Part shown: one piece after another, positions 18,337-27,874 of the stretch
How positions within the stretch are numbered: position 1 is the first letter of the stretch
Layout of the letters: the number at the start of each line of letters is the position of its first letter
Origin: Rhizobium sp. AAP43
Lineage (GTDB): Bacteria; Pseudomonadota; Alphaproteobacteria; Rhizobiales; Rhizobiaceae
Length of the DNA: 64,000 nt
Assembly: GCF_001296045.1 (NCBI RefSeq)
Contig: NZ_LJHS01000008.1
Span: 16,388-80,387, forward strand
Direction of reading: 5' to 3'
Position numbers and translations under genes: made by a program
The notes under the pieces: generated by a model
Told to the model about the DNA's origin: nothing
Database searches by the model: none
Seen by the model: the letters and a program-made list of their open reading frames with translations, nothing else

Positions 18337-18897
18337 ATGCGCATCGTTGGTGGAGAATTTCGTGGCCGCAATCTGGCCACGCCAAAATCCAGCGACATCC
18401 GGCCGACCACGGACCGGACGCGCGAGAGCCTGTTTAACATTCTGTCTCATGCCCATCCCGGCGCGCTCGACGGTACGAAGATCCTCGATCTTTTTGCCGG
18501 CACGGGTGCGGTCGGGATGGAGGCTCTGTCGCGCGGCTGCAAATCGGCGCTTTTTGTCGAGAACAGCGTCGAGGGTCGTGGACTTCTATGGGAAAACATC
18601 GACGCGCTCGGCCTGCATGGCCGGGCCCGCATGTTGCGCCGGGATGCCACGGATCTTGGGCCTGCCAACAATATCGAACCCTTCGAACTTGTTTTCGCCG
18701 ATCCGCCTTATGGCAAGGGTCTGGGTGAGAAGGCGCTGTTCTCCGCCCATGCCGGCGGCTGGCTGGCCCCGGGTGCGCTCGTCATTCTCGAAGAGCGTGC
18801 CGATGTGCAGGTCTCCGTCGATCCGGTCTTTTCCTTCATCGAGGATCGGGTGTTCGGCGACACGAAAATGTACTTCTTTTCCTATAAGGCAGCCTGA
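18337..18897 (+). CDS. rsmD: 16S rRNA (guanine(966)-N2)-methyltransferase
   Basis: A 186-residue SAM-dependent methyltransferase that modifies G966 of 16S rRNA. Motif I is DLFAGTG (residues 51-57), and the catalytic motif is DPPYG (122-126); the MRIVGGEFRGRNL start is typical. It begins seven bases after the pseudouridine synthase stop, so the two rRNA-modification genes form an operon. Confidence 0.95.
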   Translation: MRIVGGEFRGRNLATPKSSDIRPTTDRTRESLFNILSHAHPGALDGTKILDLFAGTGAVGMEALSRGCKSALFVENSVEGRGLLWENIDALGLHGRARMLRRDATDLGPANNIEPFELVFADPPYGKGLGEKALFSAHAGGWLAPGALVILEERADVQVSVDPVFSFIEDRVFGDTKMYFFSYKAA

Positions 18898-18921
18898 AAC
18901 CCTTTCTGGAGCAGGCCATCC

Positions 18922-19800
18922 ATGGATTCCATTGCAGACAGTGCTACCCCGCCGGCAAACCGCAGCGGTGATCCGACCATAGGTCTTGCATTGGGAGCCG
19001 GAGGTGCCCGGGGTTTTGCCCATATCGTGGTGCTTGAAGCGTTTGATGAGCTCGGCATCCGCCCGAACGTAATTGCCGGCTCATCAATGGGTGCGATCCT
19101 TGGGGCCGGCTATGCCTCAGGGATGAGCGGCCGTGATATCCGCGCCTATGTACTCGGACTTGCCGATAACCGTTCGCTGGTTCTGAACAGGTTCTGGGGC
19201 CTGCGCCCATCGACCATTCGCGACGCCCTTGGCGGCTTTCGCCTCGGCCAGTTCAATCTGCCGCGTCTCCTCAAAGCCTTCCTGCCGCCGCAGATCCCGC
19301 AGGATTTCGCAAGCCTTGGCCTGCGGCTGAAAGTTGTCGCCACGGATTATTACGGCCAGCGGGAACTCGTTTGCGTCGAGGGCGACCTTCAAGAAGCGCT
19401 GGCCGCTTCGGCTGCGATCCCAGCACTCTTCGCCCCTGTCGTTATCGATGGGCGGCTGATGATCGACGGCGGCATTTTCAATCCTGTTCCCTATGACCAT
19501 CTGGTTGGCGAAGCGGACATTCTTGTTGCTGTGGATGTGATCGGCGCGCCGGAAGGCGACGGCTCACTGGTGCCCAACCGCATCGACAGCCTCTTCGGCG
19601 CTTCGCAGCTGATGATGCAGTCGCATGTCGCCTTGAAGATGAAGATCTGCCAGCCCGACATCTACCTGAAGCCCGAAGTGAATTCTTATCGAGTACTCGA
19701 TTTCTTCAAGGCCCGGCAGATATTCGAGATCTGCGAGAGCTTGAAGGAGCCGCTGAAGCGCGATCTCGCTGCCCGCATCGAGGATTTCGTCCGCCGCTGA
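18922..19800 (+). CDS. Patatin-like phospholipase (RssA/NTE family)
   Basis: A 292-residue lipid acyl hydrolase. The oxyanion-hole glycines are GAGGARG (25-31), the nucleophile elbow is GSSMG with Ser55, and the catalytic Asp181 lies in DGG. No signal peptide is visible, so it should act on the cytoplasmic side of the membrane. It follows rsmD by 24 bases in the same direction. The substrate is not defined by the sequence. Confidence 0.9.
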   Translation: MDSIADSATPPANRSGDPTIGLALGAGGARGFAHIVVLEAFDELGIRPNVIAGSSMGAILGAGYASGMSGRDIRAYVLGLADNRSLVLNRFWGLRPSTIRDALGGFRLGQFNLPRLLKAFLPPQIPQDFASLGLRLKVVATDYYGQRELVCVEGDLQEALAASAAIPALFAPVVIDGRLMIDGGIFNPVPYDHLVGEADILVAVDVIGAPEGDGSLVPNRIDSLFGASQLMMQSHVALKMKICQPDIYLKPEVNSYRVLDFFKARQIFEICESLKEPLKRDLAARIEDFVRR

Positions 19801-19803
19801 TCA

Positions 19804-21609
19804 TCATGCCTCGGCGGCATCTTCCTCCGGCTGCGACTTCACGGCGCGCTTCGGCTTGATCAGCGGTTCCGGTTTGACCGGCCGTCTGTGCACGAGGTCG
19901 CGACCGGCCATGATGCCTTCCTGGGCCTGCAGACGCAGGCGCTCCTCGTCACGACGGCGGATGTCCTCGCCGATATCGTAGGCTTCGTCTTCCGAAACGC
20001 CCAGGCCTTCCAGCGTGCGCCGACCGAAGAGCAGACCGGACTCAAGCGTCTCGCGCACTTCGTAGTCCACGTCGCGGGCCCTGAGCGCCAGGCTGTGGAT
20101 ACGGTCATAGGCGCGCACATAAAGCCGCACATCGGGATATTCGGCGCGAATGAGGTCGACAATCTTATCGGTGACCTCCTTTTTGTGCGTGCAGATCGCA
20201 ACGATCTTTGCCCGCTCGATCCCTGCGGCCCTCAGCACGTCGAGACGCGTCCCGTCACCGAAATAGATGCGGAAGGCGAAGGTGGACGCCTGGCGCACGC
20301 GATCCGGATTGTCGTCGATGATTGTCACGTCGCGACCGCTGGCAAGCAGGATCTGGGCAGCGATCTGGCCGAAGCGGGAGAAGCCGATCATCAACACATC
20401 GGAACCGGCGCCTTCGAAATCCTCATCCATCTGCTCGCGCTCGCTACCCTCTCGTTTCAGCAGTCGCTGCCCGAGAATGGCCGACACGGGCGTCAGCGCC
20501 ATCGATAGGGTGACGATGGAGATCAGGAGCGAGGATTGCGCATTGCTGAGAACGCCGGCGGCAGCCGCCGTGGTGAACAGCACAAAACCGAATTCGCCAC
20601 CCTGCGGCAGAAGCAGGCCCACCTTTGCGGCGTCTTCATGTGGGGAGCCGGCAGCCCGGCAGAGGATGTAAAGCACCAGCGCCTTGGCCGCCATCAGGAT
20701 GGGCACGGCGAGCCCGATGAGCAGGAGATTGTCGACGATGACCTGCAACTCCATCGACAGGCCGACTGCCATGAAGAAAAGTGCCAGCAGCAGGCCACGG
20801 AAGGGCTCGATATCGGCTTCCAGCTCATGCCGATAAGAGGATTCCGCCAGCATCACACCAGCAAGAAACGCCCCCATGGCCATGGAGAGCCCGGCCAATT
20901 GCATAAGATATGCTGAGCCGAGCACCACGAAGAGGGCAGCAGCAATCATCACCTCGCGCGCCCCCGTGCGCCCGATGACCTGGAAGAGGGGTGTCAGCAG
21001 ATAACGACCGGCGAGGATCATCCCAACCACGGCCCCGATGGCAATGCCGATCTGGACGAGCGCCGACTGATCGGCATCGCCGCTTGGCGTCCCAAGCACC
21101 GACACCATGGCAAGCAGCGGCACGATGGCCAGATCCTGGAACAGCAGGATTGAAAAGGAGCGCTGGCCATAGCGGCTGTTGAGGTCGCCATAGTCTCCAA
21201 GCAATTGCAGGGCAAAGGCGGTCGACGACAGAGCAAGGCCGAAGCCGGCGACCAGGGCTGCCCGCCAGTCGAGCAGACCGGAGGCGAGTGCCATGCCGGT
21301 GAGCGCGAGGCCCGTCAGCACCACCTGCGCCAAGCCGAGCCCGAAAATGTCGCGTCGCATGTGCCAGAGGCGACTGGGTTTCAGCTCCAGGCCGATGATG
21401 AAGAGGAGCAGCACCACGCCAAGTTCTGCGACTGCAAGGATATCGCCCGAACCGCCGATCAGATGCAGGACCGGGCCGATCACGACCCCGGCTGCGAGAT
21501 AGCCGAGCACGGTACCCAGGCCAAGCTTGCGGAAGATCGGAGCTGCGATGACGGCGCCTCCGAGCAACAACAATGGTTGCGCGAACAGAGCCTCGCTTGC
21601 GCCTGCCAT
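19804..21609 (-). CDS. CPA2-family monovalent cation:proton antiporter with RCK domain (KefB/KefC-like)
   Basis: A 601-residue protein with a 12-13 helix Na/H-exchanger domain (about 1-385) and a cytosolic TrkA-N/RCK domain with a Rossmann dinucleotide motif (GFSRFGQIAAQILLASG, about 415-440). This is the layout of Kef glutathione-gated potassium efflux systems and the related YbaL branch. The C-terminal tail is basic. The start is ATG 21609, preceded by AAGGAGAG; longer in-frame extensions upstream lack a good ribosome site. It is convergent with the patatin gene (three-base gap). Potassium is the probable cation, by family. Confidence 0.88.
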   Translation of the reverse strand: MAGASEALFAQPLLLLGGAVIAAPIFRKLGLGTVLGYLAAGVVIGPVLHLIGGSGDILAVAELGVVLLLFIIGLELKPSRLWHMRRDIFGLGLAQVVLTGLALTGMALASGLLDWRAALVAGFGLALSSTAFALQLLGDYGDLNSRYGQRSFSILLFQDLAIVPLLAMVSVLGTPSGDADQSALVQIGIAIGAVVGMILAGRYLLTPLFQVIGRTGAREVMIAAALFVVLGSAYLMQLAGLSMAMGAFLAGVMLAESSYRHELEADIEPFRGLLLALFFMAVGLSMELQVIVDNLLLIGLAVPILMAAKALVLYILCRAAGSPHEDAAKVGLLLPQGGEFGFVLFTTAAAAGVLSNAQSSLLISIVTLSMALTPVSAILGQRLLKREGSEREQMDEDFEGAGSDVLMIGFSRFGQIAAQILLASGRDVTIIDDNPDRVRQASTFAFRIYFGDGTRLDVLRAAGIERAKIVAICTHKKEVTDKIVDLIRAEYPDVRLYVRAYDRIHSLALRARDVDYEVRETLESGLLFGRRTLEGLGVSEDEAYDIGEDIRRRDEERLRLQAQEGIMAGRDLVHRRPVKPEPLIKPKRAVKSQPEEDAAEA

Positions 21610-21729
21610 CAGTCTCTCCTTGCAGTCTTGCGGCCCGGTCATGTCGGGCTCGTGAACGGTAAAAGGCACCCTTACCCTTGATGCCCTCTCTAAGGCACAA
21701 TAAATGGTGCAGGAACGAAAGGCCATTCC

Positions 21730-23076
21730 ATGCCCAATCAGATCGATTCTGCCAATCTCCTTCAACGTGCCGAACAACTGGTCGACCTCGCCCGCAAGGC
21801 AGGCGCGGACCGCGCTGATGCCGTCGTAGTGCGGTCGCGTTCCAAGGGCGTCAGCGTCCGGCTCGGCAAGGTCGAGTCGACCGAGGCCTCTGAAAGCGAC
21901 GATTTCTCCCTGCGCGTCTTCATCGGCCGCCAGGTGGCAAGTGTGTCCGCCAATCCCGGTTTCGACCTGACGGCACTTGCCGAACGCGCTGTCGCCATGG
22001 CGAAGGTTTCGCCCGAGGACCCCTTTGCCGGTCTTGCTGACGAAAGCGATCTGGCAAGCCATATCGCCGATCTTGAACTCTATGATGACACCGAAGTATC
22101 GAGTGACAGCCTGCGCGAAAGCGCGCTTGCCATGGAAGATGCGGCCCGCAGCGTCGACGGTGTCAGCAATTCGCTCGGTGCTGGTGCCTCGGCCGGTATG
22201 GGCGGCCTGGTACTGGTCACCTCGCATGGTTTCTCCGGCAGCTATGCCGGCTCGCGCTTTTCCCGCTCGGTCGCCGTGATTGCCGGCGAAGGCACGAAGA
22301 TGGAGCGGGACCACGATTTCGACAGCCGGCTCTACTATGCCGATCTCGACAGTCCGGAAGACATCGGTCGCCGTGCGGCCGAGCGTGCCGTCCGCCGCCG
22401 CGATCCCCGCCAGGTGCCGACCGCCTCCAATCTGACCGTCGTCTTTGATCCTCGCGTTGCCCGTGGTTTCGTCGGCACCATCGCTGGTGCGATCAATGGC
22501 GCCTCGGTGGCCCGCAAGACCTCGTTCCTGCGCGATCGTATGGGGCAGCAGGTGCTGAAATCAGGCCTTAACATCACCGATGATCCGATGAAGGTGCGTG
22601 GCTCCTCCTCGCGCCCCTTCGATGGCGAGGGCGTGATCGGCAAGCCCCTCACGATGATCGAGGACGGCGTGCTCAAGCACTGGTTCCTGTCCTCGTCTGC
22701 CGCCCGAGAACTGGGTCTCAAGACCAACGGTCGCGGCGTACGAGGTGGCACTTCCGTCTCGCCATCGTCCACCAATCTGGCGCTTGAGCCTGGCGATATC
22801 TCACCCGAGGATTTGATCCGCAGCATCGGCACCGGCCTCTATGTCACCGACATGATTGGCCAGGGCGTCGACATGATCACTGGTGAATACAGCCGTGGTG
22901 CGAGCGGTTTCTGGATCGAGAACGGCGAGTTGACCTATCCGGTCTCCGAGATCACCATTGCGTCCAACCTGAAGGACATGTTCATGCGGATCACGGTAGC
23001 CAACGATATCGACCGAAAATACGGCGTGGCCGCCCCGACGATCGCCATCGAGGGCATGACCCTTGCCGGGCTCTGA
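21730..23076 (+). CDS. pmbA: TldD/PmbA family metalloprotease subunit
   Basis: A 448-residue homologue of PmbA (TldE). In enterobacteria PmbA and TldD together cleave microcin B17 leader and the CcdA antitoxin. The sequence shows the N-terminal ADRADAVVVRS domain, the VVFDPRVARGFVGT segment, and the C-terminal beta-rich domain (YSRGASGFWIENGELTYPVSEITIASNLKDMF). As is usual for the E subunit, the HExxxH motif of TldD is not seen, so catalytic zinc must come from a TldD encoded elsewhere. It overlaps the next gene by 14 bases. Confidence 0.92.
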   Translation: MPNQIDSANLLQRAEQLVDLARKAGADRADAVVVRSRSKGVSVRLGKVESTEASESDDFSLRVFIGRQVASVSANPGFDLTALAERAVAMAKVSPEDPFAGLADESDLASHIADLELYDDTEVSSDSLRESALAMEDAARSVDGVSNSLGAGASAGMGGLVLVTSHGFSGSYAGSRFSRSVAVIAGEGTKMERDHDFDSRLYYADLDSPEDIGRRAAERAVRRRDPRQVPTASNLTVVFDPRVARGFVGTIAGAINGASVARKTSFLRDRMGQQVLKSGLNITDDPMKVRGSSSRPFDGEGVIGKPLTMIEDGVLKHWFLSSSAARELGLKTNGRGVRGGTSVSPSSTNLALEPGDISPEDLIRSIGTGLYVTDMIGQGVDMITGEYSRGASGFWIENGELTYPVSEITIASNLKDMFMRITVANDIDRKYGVAAPTIAIEGMTLAGL

Positions 23077-23905
23077 GACGATAGGCGCAGACGCGGCAGA
23101 AGGCGTGGTCGCGCCCGATTGGCAGGCCGATCTCGCCCTGATCCTCGATGCGGCGCGCGAGGCGGCGAAGGTTGCGGTCTCGCATTTCGGCCAGTCGCCC
23201 GAGGTCTGGTGGAAGAACGAGGGCACATCTCCCGTGAGTGCGGCGGACTATGCTGCCAATCGCGTGCTCGAAGAAATGTTGCGCAGTGCGCGGCCGGGTT
23301 ATGGCTGGCTGTCGGAGGAAACCGACGACGATCAGGCGCGGCTTTCCTGCGATACGGTCTTCGTAATCGATCCGATCGACGGCACACGGGCCTTTCTCGC
23401 CGGCAAGCCGACCTGGTGTGTCAGCGTTGCGGTCGTCCATAAGGGTATGCCAGTCGCCGGCGTCCTCGTGGCGCCCGCCCTCAATGAGGAGTTCACCGCG
23501 ACCATTGACGGCCCGGCCTTGCGCAATGGCCTGGAGATCGCCGTTTCCGACGCCGACATGGAGGGCATGCTCAAGCTCGCATCGGCCCAGGATATGGTTG
23601 CGGGCTTTGCCCCGCCACTGCGACCGAGGATCGAGCGTGTGGAGCATATCCCCTCGCTTGCCTATCGCCTGGCGCTGGTCTCCGATGGCCGGATCGATGG
23701 CACGCTGGTCAAGAAGAATTCGCATGACTGGGATCTTGCCGCGGCAGACGTGATCCTGGCGCGTGCCGGTGGCAGCATCACTGATCTTGACGGCGCACGG
23801 CTTGTCTACAACAGGGCGGAAGTCACCCATCCGGTTCTCTGTGCAGCATCTGCCGCACTTCTTCCGGTTTTGCTCAAGAACATCACCCGAATTCCCCGGA
23901 GTTGA
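23063..23905 (+). CDS. Inositol monophosphatase superfamily protein, CysQ-like 3'(2'),5'-bisphosphate nucleotidase
   Basis: A 280-residue metal-dependent phosphatase with motifs DPIDGT (D103, D106) and WDLAAADVI near the C-terminus, plus the E-E-T segment at about 85-87. These give the lithium-sensitive three-metal site. It resembles CysQ, which removes PAP made in sulfate assimilation, although an inositol phosphatase role cannot be excluded. The start is probably TTG 23063, which has GAGGG eight bases upstream and overlaps pmbA; a GTG at 23105 is the alternative. Confidence 0.85.
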   Translation: MPGSETIGADAAEGVVAPDWQADLALILDAAREAAKVAVSHFGQSPEVWWKNEGTSPVSAADYAANRVLEEMLRSARPGYGWLSEETDDDQARLSCDTVFVIDPIDGTRAFLAGKPTWCVSVAVVHKGMPVAGVLVAPALNEEFTATIDGPALRNGLEIAVSDADMEGMLKLASAQDMVAGFAPPLRPRIERVEHIPSLAYRLALVSDGRIDGTLVKKNSHDWDLAAADVILARAGGSITDLDGARLVYNRAEVTHPVLCAASAALLPVLLKNITRIPRS

Positions 23906-23966
23906 CCTTTAAGGCGAAATCGCGCAGATGTTTTTCCAATCGTAAATCCACCGAAAAGACTAGAAA

Positions 23967-24203
23967 ATGACTGAATCCAGCGAAAAGAAACAGCTTCTCC
24001 ACCTCGTCTTCGGCGGCGAACTTTCCAGCCTCGAAGATATACAGTTCCGTGATCTGAACGAACTCGATGTAGTCGGCATCTTCCCGGACTATGCAAGCGC
24101 GCTCCAGGCTTGGAAAGCAAAGGCACAGGCGACGGTTGACAATGCGCATATGCGCTATTTCATCGTTCACATGCACAAGCTTCTCAACCCATCGGAGAAA
24201 TAA
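23967..24203 (+). CDS. DUF4170 domain-containing small protein
   Basis: A 78-residue acidic/basic protein with the layout of the alphaproteobacterial DUF4170 family: LLHLVFGGELSSLEDIQFRD, then DVVGIFPDYASALQAWKAKAQ, then a C-terminal YFIVHMHKLL. Function unknown. It stands between the cysQ-like gene and waaA in the same direction, a position conserved in many Rhizobiales, which hints at an envelope or sulfur-linked role without proving one. Confidence 0.85.
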   Translation: MTESSEKKQLLHLVFGGELSSLEDIQFRDLNELDVVGIFPDYASALQAWKAKAQATVDNAHMRYFIVHMHKLLNPSEK

Positions 24204-24359
24204 GCTGCGAGTGCAGTGCAGCATGCGTCACAGTCTGAACATCGTGCCTCAAACGGGTCACTTTTTAACCTAAGTCTTCTTGCATTCCTCAGTCTTTGCG
24301 CAAGCCCGGATGTTTTGGGGCAGAATGGCATTATCGATGAAGATGAGCAGGTTTGTCCG

Positions 24360-25685
24360 ATGACGGTGAGCGACAGAATGGCATCGCTCGCCGTACGGTC
24401 CTACGGTTGGCTGGGTCTGATGGCCTATCCGCTGAGTAAGCCTTGGCTTGCCTATCGGGCAGCCAAGGGCAAAGAAGACAGGACGCGCAGCAACGAACGG
24501 TTCGGCTATGCAAGCCGCGAGCGTCCAGCTGGTCCGCTTCTGTGGATCCACGCGGCAAGCGTCGGCGAGACCATGGCAGTCATTCCGCTGATGCGCGAAC
24601 TGCGCCGCCGCGACATCCATGTTCTGCTGACCACCGGCACGCTGACCTCCGCCGAGATTGCCCAGAACCGGCTTGGCGACAGTGTCATCCATCAATACGT
24701 TCCGCTCGACTTCAGCCCGGCCGTTCGCCGTTTTCTCGACTACTGGCAGCCTGATGCCGCAATCGGCGTCGAGTCGGAGATCTGGCCGACGACGCTTGCC
24801 GAATTGCATCAGCGCCAGATCCCGCAGATCCTCGTGAATGCCCGCATGTCGGACCGCTCCTTCAACCGCTGGCATCGTCACAAGACGGTCGCGGAGGCGC
24901 TGTTCGGCAAGCTCGCGCTCGTTATTGCCCAGTCTGATGTCGACGGGCAGAATTTCCGCGACCTCGGCTGCTGGCCAGTCCAGGTCTCCGGCAATATCAA
25001 GGCCGATAGCGAAGCCCCACCCTGCGACGAGGCGGTGCTGGCGCAGTATCGAAGCCAGATCGACAAGCGCAAGAGCTGGGCCGCGATCTCCACCTTTGAC
25101 GGCGAGGAATCCATTGCCGCCATGGTTCATCGTGCGCTGAAGGCGCATACCGGCCTCCTCACCATTCTCGTCCCGCGTCATCCGGAACGCGGAGATGAAG
25201 TGGAGGCCATGCTCAAGGAAAAGGGTCTGGTTGTTGCCCGGCGCACGCGCAATGATCCGATTACCGACGAGACGGATGTTTTCCTTGGGGATACGATCGG
25301 TGAGATGGGGCTTTATCTGCGCCTGACAGAGCTCGCTTTCGTTGGCCGCTCGCTGACGGCCGAGGGCGGCCAGAACCCGATGGAACCGGCCATGCTCGGT
25401 TGTGCGGTGCTGTCTGGCCCCAATGTCAGCAATTTCCGAGAATCCTATCAGCAGCTGGTGCGCAAGGGATCGGCTCGCGTTGTGCGTGATGCAGAAATGC
25501 TGGCAAAGGCTGTCCATTTTCTCCTGAGCAATGATCTCGCCCGTACCAAGATGATTGACGCCGGGCTGGAAACCACGCAGGAAATGCGAGGCGCACTGGC
25601 AGCGACAATCAAGGGTCTTGAAGCCTATGTCAGTCCGTTGTCGGTGAAGGCCAAGCTCGAACCTCGGTCTGCCGTGACCAACTGA
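24360..25685 (+). CDS. waaA: 3-deoxy-D-manno-octulosonic acid (Kdo) transferase
   Basis: A 441-residue inner membrane-associated GT30 glycosyltransferase that adds Kdo from CMP-Kdo to lipid IVA. An N-terminal hydrophobic anchor is followed by HAASVGET with the catalytic Glu70, the GVESEIWP segment, and an N-P-M-E-P nucleotide-binding motif in the C-terminal domain. Start ATG 24360 (MTVSDRMASLAV) is chosen because the 48 upstream in-frame codons look non-coding. It heads the waaA-HAD-lpxK cluster for lipid A and core synthesis. Confidence 0.94.
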   Translation: MTVSDRMASLAVRSYGWLGLMAYPLSKPWLAYRAAKGKEDRTRSNERFGYASRERPAGPLLWIHAASVGETMAVIPLMRELRRRDIHVLLTTGTLTSAEIAQNRLGDSVIHQYVPLDFSPAVRRFLDYWQPDAAIGVESEIWPTTLAELHQRQIPQILVNARMSDRSFNRWHRHKTVAEALFGKLALVIAQSDVDGQNFRDLGCWPVQVSGNIKADSEAPPCDEAVLAQYRSQIDKRKSWAAISTFDGEESIAAMVHRALKAHTGLLTILVPRHPERGDEVEAMLKEKGLVVARRTRNDPITDETDVFLGDTIGEMGLYLRLTELAFVGRSLTAEGGQNPMEPAMLGCAVLSGPNVSNFRESYQQLVRKGSARVVRDAEMLAKAVHFLLSNDLARTKMIDAGLETTQEMRGALAATIKGLEAYVSPLSVKAKLEPRSAVTN

Positions 25686-25701
25686 ACCAGACAGGATCAT
25701 C

Positions 25702-26409
25702 ATGACGCGTCAGCCAGCCATTTCGGGCATCCTGTTCGACAAGGACGGCACGCTGCTTGATTTTGACGCCAGCTGGGGCCCGGTCAACCGTAAGGTGGCA
25801 ACCTTTGCGGCAGACGGTGATGCGGAACTGGCGGATCGTTTGCTTGCAGCCTGCGGCATGGATCCGGTCACCGGGGCAATCACGCCCGACAGCCTGTTTG
25901 CCTCCGGCAATACCCGTGAAATCGCCGAGGGCATGGCCGCAGCCGGCTCTACCCTTACGCTCGACGTTCTGGTTCCGCGCATCGATGATTTCTTCGCCGA
26001 GGCAGCGGAGCTGTCCGTGGCCGTCACCGATCTTCTGCCGCTGTTTGAAAGATTGCATGCAAGGGGCCTGCGCCTGGGCATTGCCTCCAGTGACAATGAG
26101 CGGTCGATCCGCGTCGCCGCCGAACGTTTCGGCATTCTCGGTTTCCTTGACTATGTCGCCGGTTATGACAGTGGTCATGGCGCCAAACCCGAAGCCGGCA
26201 TGGTTCTCGGTTTCTGCGCCAAGACGGGGCTGTCACCGCATCAGGTCGCGGTGGTTGGCGACAACAATCACGATCTCCTTATGGGCCATGCAGCCGGTGC
26301 CGGCCTGAAGGTCGGCGTCCTTTCCGGGACGGGTACGCGCCAGACGCTTGAGCAGCATTCCGACATGGTGCTCGCCGATATCACCGAACTTGAGGCCATG
26401 CTCGCCTGA
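25702..26409 (+). CDS. HAD family phosphatase (phosphoglycolate phosphatase-like)
   Basis: A 235-residue HAD class I hydrolase: nucleophile motif FDKDGTLLDF near residues 12-21, a helical cap, motif II IASSDN, and motif IV VVGDNNHDLLMG. It starts 16 bases after waaA and lies before lpxK. Position suggests an envelope-sugar phosphate as a substrate, but the sequence resembles Gph-type enzymes; the substrate is unknown. Confidence 0.85.
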   Translation: MTRQPAISGILFDKDGTLLDFDASWGPVNRKVATFAADGDAELADRLLAACGMDPVTGAITPDSLFASGNTREIAEGMAAAGSTLTLDVLVPRIDDFFAEAAELSVAVTDLLPLFERLHARGLRLGIASSDNERSIRVAAERFGILGFLDYVAGYDSGHGAKPEAGMVLGFCAKTGLSPHQVAVVGDNNHDLLMGHAAGAGLKVGVLSGTGTRQTLEQHSDMVLADITELEAMLA

Positions 26410-26514
26410 CACACGGTTGCCGGGTGTGACCTTTGCGCTTGACCGGCCCGCCCGGTGAATGCTTCTTGTCGACCCCACAGCTGCCTGAAGGGCAGGCGTT
26501 TGATCGAGGCGATG

Positions 26515-27549
26515 ATGGTTTCAGAAGCACCGCCATTCTGGTGGACCCGGAAGGACTGGCGTGCATGGAGCCTCTGGCCCATCGCAACGGTCTATGGCCG
26601 AGTAGCCGGCACGCTCATGAACCGGCGGCGCCGTCATGCCGTGCCGGTCCCGGTCATCTGTGTCGGCAACTTTACCGTCGGCGGTGCCGGCAAGACCCCG
26701 ACCGCCGTCGCGATTGCGCGAGCAGCCGTCGAAAAGGGCTTGAAGCCTGGCATCCTCAGCCGCGGTTATGGCGGCACACTCGATGTCACCACTATCGTCG
26801 ACCCCGGCCATCATCGCTCGACGGCCGTCGGTGACGAACCGCTTCTTCTGGCCCGCGAAGCCCTGACCGTCATTTCGAGACGCCGCATTGCCGGCGCCGA
26901 AAAACTCGTCGAAGAGGGCGTCGACCTGATCATCATGGATGACGGCTTCCAGAGCGCGCGACTTGTCGTCGACTATGCGCTGATCGTCGTTGACAGCTTC
27001 CGCGGTATCGGCAATGGCGCGATCGTGCCGGCCGGACCGGTGCGTGCGCCGATCGCGGTGCAGATGCACCATCTCGATGCGATCCTGAAGGTCGGCAAGG
27101 GCGATGCGGCAGACCAGTTCGTCCGCCAGGCATCCCGCGGCGGCAAGCCTGTGCTGCGGTCGGATGTCTTGCCGCGCGATCCCGACCTCCTTCGCGGTCG
27201 CCGGGTTTTCCCATTCGCGGGGATAGCCGATCCCAACAAGTTCTATCGCACGCTGGCAGATCTGGGTGCCGAAATCGTCGATCGGCAGGGATTTCCCGAT
27301 CATCATCAGTTGGAAGACGACGAGATCGCCGATCTGTTGCAGCGATCAGAGGCAGAAGACCTTCAGCTTGTGACCACTGCAAAGGATCATGTCCGGCTGA
27401 GTGGCCAGCATGGCAAGGCGGAGGAATTGCTGGAAAAATCGATGGTGGTCGAGGTCGACATGGTCTTCGACGATCCCGAAGCGCCATCGCGGATCATCGA
27501 TCTGGCGATTGCCGCCTGCCGGCAGCGTCAGTTGAAGAAGACGGACTGA
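26515..27549 (+). CDS. lpxK: Tetraacyldisaccharide 4'-kinase
   Basis: A 344-residue inner membrane kinase that phosphorylates the 4' position of lipid A disaccharide. The signature is [13 protein letters not shown] (residues 51-63, P-loop with Lys60); the DDGFQ motif (DDGFQSARL) and the C-terminal TTAKDHVRL match LpxK. Start ATG 26515 ([10 protein letters not shown]) has GAGG five bases upstream. With waaA it forms a lipid A module, although lpxA-D are not in the window. Confidence 0.95.
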   Translation: MVSEAPPFWWTRKDWRAWSLWPIATVYGRVAGTLMNRRRRHAVPVPVICVGNFTVGGAGKTPTAVAIARAAVEKGLKPGILSRGYGGTLDVTTIVDPGHHRSTAVGDEPLLLAREALTVISRRRIAGAEKLVEEGVDLIIMDDGFQSARLVVDYALIVVDSFRGIGNGAIVPAGPVRAPIAVQMHHLDAILKVGKGDAADQFVRQASRGGKPVLRSDVLPRDPDLLRGRRVFPFAGIADPNKFYRTLADLGAEIVDRQGFPDHHQLEDDEIADLLQRSEAEDLQLVTTAKDHVRLSGQHGKAEELLEKSMVVEVDMVFDDPEAPSRIIDLAIAACRQRQLKKTD

Positions 27550-27552
27550 GCT

Positions 27553-27783
27553 TCAGCGCTTCTGGTTGGGCAGGGCGCCCGCGCGTTTTTCGGCTTCCAG
27601 GGAGGCGCCTGCATCCGCATAGGCCTCCTGGCGCGCGACGCTCCAGTATTTGAGTTCGTCAACCAGGATGGATTTGCCCGTAATCGCGCACACCACATGA
27701 TGGCCCGGCGAGAGGATCTGGAAGTCGGCGTCGAGATAGCGGATCTTGGCCTCGCGGTTGCCGCTGCCTTCGAAACGGTTCAT
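27553..27783 (-). CDS. DUF2093 domain-containing protein
   Basis: A 76-residue protein starting MNRFEGSGNREAKIRYLDADFQI, with a central LSPGHHVVCAITGKSILVDELKYWSV segment; this is the DUF2093 pattern of Rhizobiales. The start at 27783 has AGGAG upstream. It is convergent with lpxK (three-base gap). Function unknown. Confidence 0.85.
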   Translation of the reverse strand: MNRFEGSGNREAKIRYLDADFQILSPGHHVVCAITGKSILVDELKYWSVARQEAYADAGASLEAEKRAGALPNQKR

Positions 27784-27874
27784 CACTCTTCTCCTGCGCC
27801 GTCTGTCCTGAAACTGCAATACAGCGCCCCTTCCGGGATTTGAAGCCCCTTCGGGCGAAACATCGCGACCTTCG